Assembly: GCA_028280205.1 (NCBI GenBank)
Contig: JANQME010000020.1
Coordinates: 1 to 6,332, forward strand
DNA length: 6,332 bases
Direction: 5' to 3'
Source of the DNA: Longimicrobiales bacterium
GTDB lineage: Bacteria; Gemmatimonadota; Gemmatimonadetes; Longimicrobiales; Gaopeijiaceae
In this document: positions 6,104-6,332 of the stretch, piece after piece
How positions within the stretch are numbered: position 1 is the first letter of the stretch
Layout: every line of letters begins with the position of its first letter
Program-made: the position numbers and the translations under genes
The notes under the pieces: model-generated
Databases searched by the model: none
What the model saw: only the letters and a program-made list of their open reading frames with translations
What the model was told of the DNA's origin: nothing

Positions 6104-6332
6104 ATGACATGGCCGAGCGATCCTACGTCTGACCCGAACCAAGCGGAGCTGCTCGCCCGCTACCTCTCCGGTGACCTGTCACCAGACGAAGAGACGGAGT
6201 TGGAGCGGCGCCTCGCGACCGACGGCGAGCTTCGAGAGGCGCTGGAGGAGTGTCGCCTGGCGTGGGACATCGCCGCCGCGCTGACGCCCGAGCGAATCGA
6301 TGCGTCAGCGTGGGACGCGGAGTCCGCCTGGC
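6104..6332 (+). CDS. FecR-like anti-sigma factor, N-terminal fragment (runs off right edge)
   Basis: Seventy-six codons are open from ATG at 6104 to the edge. The segment QAELLARYLSGDLSPDEETE followed by LERRLATDGELREALEEC, and then IDASAWDAESAW, matches the cytoplasmic sigma-binding N-terminus of FecR-type anti-sigma factors. In those proteins a short helical domain is followed by a (V/I)D..AW motif, then a membrane helix and a periplasmic FecR domain. The last two parts would lie beyond the window. Its place 51 bases after the ECF sigma gene on the same strand supports this. Its expected job is to hold the sigma factor at the inner membrane until a periplasmic signal, usually from a TonB-dependent receptor, arrives. 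No good Shine-Dalgarno sequence precedes the ATG; an in-frame GTG at 6089 is a possible earlier start. Other anti-sigma families cannot be fully excluded from so short a piece. Confidence 0.77.
   Translation, partial: MTWPSDPTSDPNQAELLARYLSGDLSPDEETELERRLATDGELREALEECRLAWDIAAALTPERIDASAWDAESAW

Overview
The window is GC-rich, tightly packed bacterial DNA carrying six protein genes. Two are cut by the window edges. I see no RNA gene, mobile element or CRISPR array, and no gene-free stretch longer than 142 bases. The gene families present suggest Gemmatimonadota or a similar soil or marine lineage: an ADOP/MacB-type permease, a pair of DUF3526 ABC-2 permeases, and a FecI-like sigma factor followed by a FecR-like anti-sigma factor. 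Similar sets also occur in Bacteroidota and Acidobacteriota, but the high GC argues against Bacteroidota. The assignment is inferred from gene content and base composition only.

Layout. On the minus strand, from about 2274 leftward, a lipoprotein-type substrate-binding protein of the FecB/BtuF class (1042-2274) overlaps by four bases (ATGA) an FtsX/MacB-type permease, which runs off the left edge (1-1045). Diverging from them on the plus strand, two six-helix ABC-2 permeases of the DUF3526 family (2417-3847 and 3844-5427) also overlap by four bases (GTGA). After a 76-82-base gap come an ECF sigma factor (5504 or 5510 to 6052) and, 51 bases further on, the N-terminus of a FecR-type anti-sigma factor (6104 to the right edge). 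No ATP-binding subunit for any of the three permeases is in the window, and no importer-type permease for the binding protein.

The most notable signal is a bipartite element present twice, in the same orientation, once just before the permease pair (2361-2396) and once just before the sigma gene (5462-5497). The two copies match at 28 of 36 positions. All mismatches but one fall in a central nine-base spacer, and both copies end in GCCGTCAAGC, which contains the CGTC seen in many ECF -10 elements. The simplest reading is that the sigma factor, or a regulator acting with it, controls both its own operon and the DUF3526 permease operon. The locus would then be one cell-surface-signalling regulon, probably with a TonB-dependent receptor beyond the right edge. 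The regulon and the receptor are inferences. The gene families and the repeat are seen directly.
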